Assembly: GCF_024808665.1 (NCBI RefSeq)
Contig: NZ_JANUBZ010000003.1
Location: 382,426 to 446,425 of the forward strand
Source of the DNA: Mucilaginibacter empetricola
GTDB taxonomy: Bacteria; Bacteroidota; Bacteroidia; Sphingobacteriales; Sphingobacteriaceae
Direction: 5' to 3'
DNA length: 64,000 nucleotides
Below the pieces are notes generated by a model. The model was not told the origin of the DNA and did no database searches. It saw only the letters and a program-made list of their open reading frames with translations. Shown one piece after another: positions 60,975-64,000 of the stretch; the first letter of the stretch is position 1; each line of letters opens with the position of its first letter. Position numbers and translations under genes: made by a program.

Positions 60975-62762
60975 ATGGAACACATTCGTAATTTTTGTAT
61001 TATAGCACATATCGACCACGGTAAGAGTACTCTCGCCGATAGGTTACTGGAATATACCAATACCATTACGCAGCGCGAATCGCAGGCGCAGTTATTGGAT
61101 GATATGGACCTGGAGCGGGAGCGGGGCATCACCATAAAAAGTCATGCTATACAGATGGATTATGTGCTTGATGGTCAAAAATATGTCCTCAACCTGATTG
61201 ATACACCGGGGCACGTGGATTTCTCCTACGAAGTATCCCGCTCTATAGCAGCCTGCGAAGGTGCTTTGCTTATTGTGGATGCTGCACAAGGCATACAGGC
61301 GCAAACCATCTCAAACCTGTACCTGGCTTTAGAAAATGATCTGGAAATTATCCCGGTATTAAATAAAATGGATCTTCCCGGTGCTATGCCTGAGGAAGTT
61401 AAAGACCAGATTGTTGAGCTAATAGGCTGTAAACGCGAAGAGATTTTAGCTGCATCCGGCAAAACAGGTATGGGCGTGCATGATATTTTACGTGCCATTG
61501 TTGAACGTGTACCTGCTCCTGTTGGTGATCCTGAAGCGCCATTACAGGCTTTGATATTTGATTCTGTTTATAATTCGTTCCGCGGTATTGTGGCCTACTT
61601 TAAAGTAGTAAACGGCGAGATTCGTAAAGGCGATAAAGTAAAATTCTTTGCTACCGAGAAACAATATTTAGCAGATGAGGTGGGTACTTTAAAACTAAAG
61701 CAACTCCCCAAAGATGTTATTAAGACCGGGGATGTAGGTTATATTATTTCGGGTATAAAAGAGGCCAAAGAGGTTAAAGTAGGGGATACCATAACCCGTG
61801 TTGACCGCCCATGCGAGCAAGGCATACAAGGCTTTGAGGAAGTAAAACCAATGGTATTTGCAGGTATTTACCCTGTTGATACGGATGACTTTGAGGAACT
61901 ACGTGAATCAATGGCCAAGTTGCAACTGAACGATGCTTCGCTGGTTTTTGAACCTGAATCATCTGCAGCCCTGGGATTTGGTTTCCGTTGCGGTTTCTTA
62001 GGGATGTTGCACATGGAGATCATACAGGAGCGCCTGGAGCGTGAGTTTGATATGACGGTTATTACTACCGTGCCCAACGTATCCTACATTGCTTATACCA
62101 CAAAAGGCGAACCTATAACAGTTAACAATCCATCGGATTTGCCCGATCCAAGCAGAATTGACTATGTTGAAGAACCGTACATAAAGGCTACCATCATTTC
62201 AAAATCTGAATATGTTGGGTCGATAATGTCGCTTTGTATTCAGAAACGCGGATACATCAAAAACCAATCGTATTTGACTTCTGATCGTGTGGAGCTGATA
62301 TTTGAAATGCCAATGGGCGAAATTGTATTCGACTTTTATGATAAATTGAAAACCATCTCTAAAGGCTATGCCTCATTTGATTATCATCAGATAGGATACC
62401 GTAAATCAGATTTGGTTCGATTGGATATTAGGTTAAATGCTGAACCTGTTGATGCGCTATCCTCATTAATTTTCAGAGGTAACTCTTACGATTTTGGTAA
62501 AAAGATCTGCGAAAAACTAAAAGAGCTTATACCACGCCAACAATTTGAAATTATTATACAGGCATCAATAGGTGCTAAAATTATAGCCCGCGAAACCGTG
62601 AAAGCCTTGCGTAAAGACGTTACCGCCAAATGTTATGGTGGTGATATTTCGCGTAAGCGTAAACTATTGGAAAAACAGAAAAAAGGTAAAAAACGCATGC
62701 GCCAGGTAGGTAACGTAGAGATACCACAATCGGCATTTATGGCGGTTTTGAAACTGGATTAA
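60975..62762 (+). CDS. lepA: Elongation factor 4
   Basis: A 595-residue LepA/EF4, a ribosome-associated GTPase implicated in back-translocation or ribosome assembly. G1 is [10 protein letters not shown]3 DTPGH and G4 NKMD; the signature [13 protein letters not shown] is the LepA-type switch region. Domain II and the C-terminal [23 protein letters not shown] domains are complete, and the protein ends with the basic [19 protein letters not shown] tail unique to LepA. Length matches the family. Confidence 0.97.
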   Translation: MEHIRNFCIIAHIDHGKSTLADRLLEYTNTITQRESQAQLLDDMDLERERGITIKSHAIQMDYVLDGQKYVLNLIDTPGHVDFSYEVSRSIAACEGALLIVDAAQGIQAQTISNLYLALENDLEIIPVLNKMDLPGAMPEEVKDQIVELIGCKREEILAASGKTGMGVHDILRAIVERVPAPVGDPEAPLQALIFDSVYNSFRGIVAYFKVVNGEIRKGDKVKFFATEKQYLADEVGTLKLKQLPKDVIKTGDVGYIISGIKEAKEVKVGDTITRVDRPCEQGIQGFEEVKPMVFAGIYPVDTDDFEELRESMAKLQLNDASLVFEPESSAALGFGFRCGFLGMLHMEIIQERLEREFDMTVITTVPNVSYIAYTTKGEPITVNNPSDLPDPSRIDYVEEPYIKATIISKSEYVGSIMSLCIQKRGYIKNQSYLTSDRVELIFEMPMGEIVFDFYDKLKTISKGYASFDYHQIGYRKSDLVRLDIRLNAEPVDALSSLIFRGNSYDFGKKICEKLKELIPRQQFEIIIQASIGAKIIARETVKALRKDVTAKCYGGDISRKRKLLEKQKKGKKRMRQVGNVEIPQSAFMAVLKLD

Positions 62763-62770
62763 CCCCCCGG

Positions 62771-62971
62771 CCCCCTGAAGGGGGAGTTTGTCGGCGGTTA
62801 TTCACTATAAAGGTTAAAATTAAAATTCCCTTCGTGCAAATTAGGGGGATAATTACAAACATTTAAAATCAAATTCCCCTTCAGTGAATTGGCGGGGCTG
62901 TTGTAGCAGGTTAGTTGAGCTATACCAGGTTTTTATTACAAACATTAAAATCAAATTCCCCCTTCAGGGGG
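62771..62971. repeat. GC-rich intergenic repeat block upstream of folD
   Basis: The lepA-folD spacer has a 33-bp direct repeat (62852-62884 and 62935-62967; both begin ATTACAAACATT and end CCCCTTCAG, differing by one indel each side) and an inverted 19-bp pair (62771-62789 and 62953-62971). Small CCCCC-TGAA-GGGGG hairpins lie inside. The last copy ends about 10 bp before the folD ATG and therefore forms its leader. Confidence 0.7.
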
Positions 62972-62981
62972 TTAGGGGGTT

Positions 62982-63863
62982 ATGAAACTACTCGACGGAA
63001 AATACGTATCAGAAAAACTCAAGGGTGAAATTGCCGTGTCGGCAGCTAAAATATTGGAGCAAACCGGGCGTAAACCACACCTGGTTGCGGTATTGGTTGG
63101 TCACGATGGCGGCAGCGAAACCTATGTAGCCAGCAAGATCAAAAACTGTGAGCAGGTAGGCTTTAAATCAACTTTGGTTAGATATGAAAGCGATGTTACC
63201 GAAGGGGAACTACTTAAAAAAGTAGCTGAGTTAAACGCTGATGCTGATATTGATGGTATCATAGTTCAATTACCATTACCAAAACACATCGACCCAGAAA
63301 AAGTAACTGAGCGTATTGATTACCGTAAGGATGTGGATGGCTTTCACCCGGTAAATTTGGGTAGGATGCAGCGTAACCTGCCATCGTTTATCCCGGCAAC
63401 ACCTTATGGCATTACTTTAATGCTGAAAGAATATGGCATTGAAACCGCAGGTAAACATTGTGTGGTAGTAGGTCGTAGTAACATTGTAGGCTCGCCTATG
63501 AGCATCCTGATGGCACGCAACACTTATCCCGGTAACTGCACCGTAACCATTTGCCACAGTCGCACACCTGATATTAAAAGCATTACCCTGCAAGCTGATA
63601 TCCTGATCGTAGCCATTGGCAAAAAGAATTTCATTACTGCCGATATGGTAAAAGAAGGTGTAGTAGTGGTTGATGTAGGCATGAACCGCGAAACCAGCAC
63701 TGTAACAAAATCTGGCTTTAAGTTGTATGGCGATGTTGATTTTGAAAATGTAGCCCCAAAATCATCATTCATTACCCCGGTTCCCGGTGGCGTAGGGTTG
63801 ATGACCATCATCGGCTTACTCCGTAACACCCTGGCGTCGGCAAATAAAGAAGTTTATTTTTAG
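62982..63863 (+). CDS. folD: Bifunctional methylenetetrahydrofolate dehydrogenase/cyclohydrolase
   Basis: A 293-residue FolD, which interconverts 5,10-methylene- and 10-formyl-tetrahydrofolate. Catalytic [13 protein letters not shown] (Tyr/Lys), [10 protein letters not shown] and [14 protein letters not shown] are intact, and the NADP-binding domain shows [12 protein letters not shown] and [11 protein letters not shown]. It is cytosolic and feeds purine and formyl-methionine synthesis. It lies downstream of lepA in the same direction across the repeat-rich 219-bp spacer. Confidence 0.97.
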   Translation: MKLLDGKYVSEKLKGEIAVSAAKILEQTGRKPHLVAVLVGHDGGSETYVASKIKNCEQVGFKSTLVRYESDVTEGELLKKVAELNADADIDGIIVQLPLPKHIDPEKVTERIDYRKDVDGFHPVNLGRMQRNLPSFIPATPYGITLMLKEYGIETAGKHCVVVGRSNIVGSPMSILMARNTYPGNCTVTICHSRTPDIKSITLQADILIVAIGKKNFITADMVKEGVVVVDVGMNRETSTVTKSGFKLYGDVDFENVAPKSSFITPVPGGVGLMTIIGLLRNTLASANKEVYF

Positions 63864-63950
63864 TCATTGGTGTCATTAGGTACTGGCGGGGGAATTAAAC
63901 CGACTTGTCATTTCCTTTAGATTGGCATCAACAAATAATAGAGGTTGTTA

Positions 63951-64000
63951 TTATTGTTGAAGCTTTCTTTTTGCTTCTTTTTCTTTGTTAATAACCTTGA
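63951..64000 (-). CDS. Possible C-terminus of a minus-strand gene, cut by the window
   Basis: On the minus strand one frame reads KVINKEKEAKRKLQQ and stops at 63951-63953, a plausible charged C-terminus of a gene lying beyond the right edge. Only 15 codons are visible and another frame is also open, so this is tentative. Confidence 0.2.
   Translation of the reverse strand, partial: KVINKEKEAKRKLQQ

Overview
The window looks like a chromosomal segment of a Bacteroidota bacterium, most probably Sphingobacteriaceae (Mucilaginibacter or Pedobacter type). The evidence is AT-rich DNA, families typical of that phylum (DUF4251, DUF3667, a TSGGS-repeat DUF4097-like protein, PorT-like barrel, bifunctional nuclease with a UVR tail, eight-helix MacB/FtsX permeases), lipoproteins and several glycoside hydrolases. 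The genus is an inference. I saw no rRNA, tRNA, CRISPR array, transposase or phage gene.

Layout. 1-11 kb: the 3' part of a sugar phosphate isomerase/epimerase, two small tandem paralogues of unknown function, an ethanolamine catabolic set (permease, eutB, eutC), a DUF4251 lipoprotein-like/secreted protein, htpG, an FMN reductase, and an NtrC/NtrY-like two-component system. 11.3-45.5 kb: the main feature, a transport supercluster. It holds one membrane-fusion protein, two stand-alone ABC ATPases, eleven tandem paralogous ABC permeases of about 800 residues, a TSGGS-repeat exported protein, a TolC-like outer-membrane protein and a small outer-membrane barrel. 45.6-51 kb: glycoside hydrolases of families 9, 3 and 53. 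51-57.7 kb: DUF3667 protein, nucleoside-type MFS transporter, bifunctional nuclease, etfA/etfB, a TPR protein and a chromate transporter. 57.8-64 kb: a secreted GH clan A-like protein, a zinc-ribbon membrane protein coupled to a CPBP protease, lepA and folD.

The supercluster reads as one regulated system. A 40-bp sequence beginning TGTATCA occurs four times: before the fusion protein, permease 7, permease 9 and ATPase 2. In every case it lies 92-94 bp upstream of a TGGYATG element resembling a sigma-54 -24 box. That is enhancer-like geometry, and the sigma-54-type regulator gene lies immediately upstream and divergent. Terminator-like hairpins sit just before the permease 7 and ATPase 2 sites, so the locus seems to be four co-regulated transcription units: fusion protein-ATPase 1-permeases 1 to 6-TSGGS protein; permeases 7-8; permeases 9-11; ATPase 2-TolC-barrel. 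In all eleven permeases the cytoplasmic loops that should contact the ATPase and the C-terminal NPxxSL(R/K)SE tail are conserved, while the periplasmic domains differ strongly. My inference is a set of alternative permeases served by a shared ATPase, adaptor and outer-membrane channel. The substrate is unknown; envelope stress or export of a toxic or lipidic compound is the natural guess.
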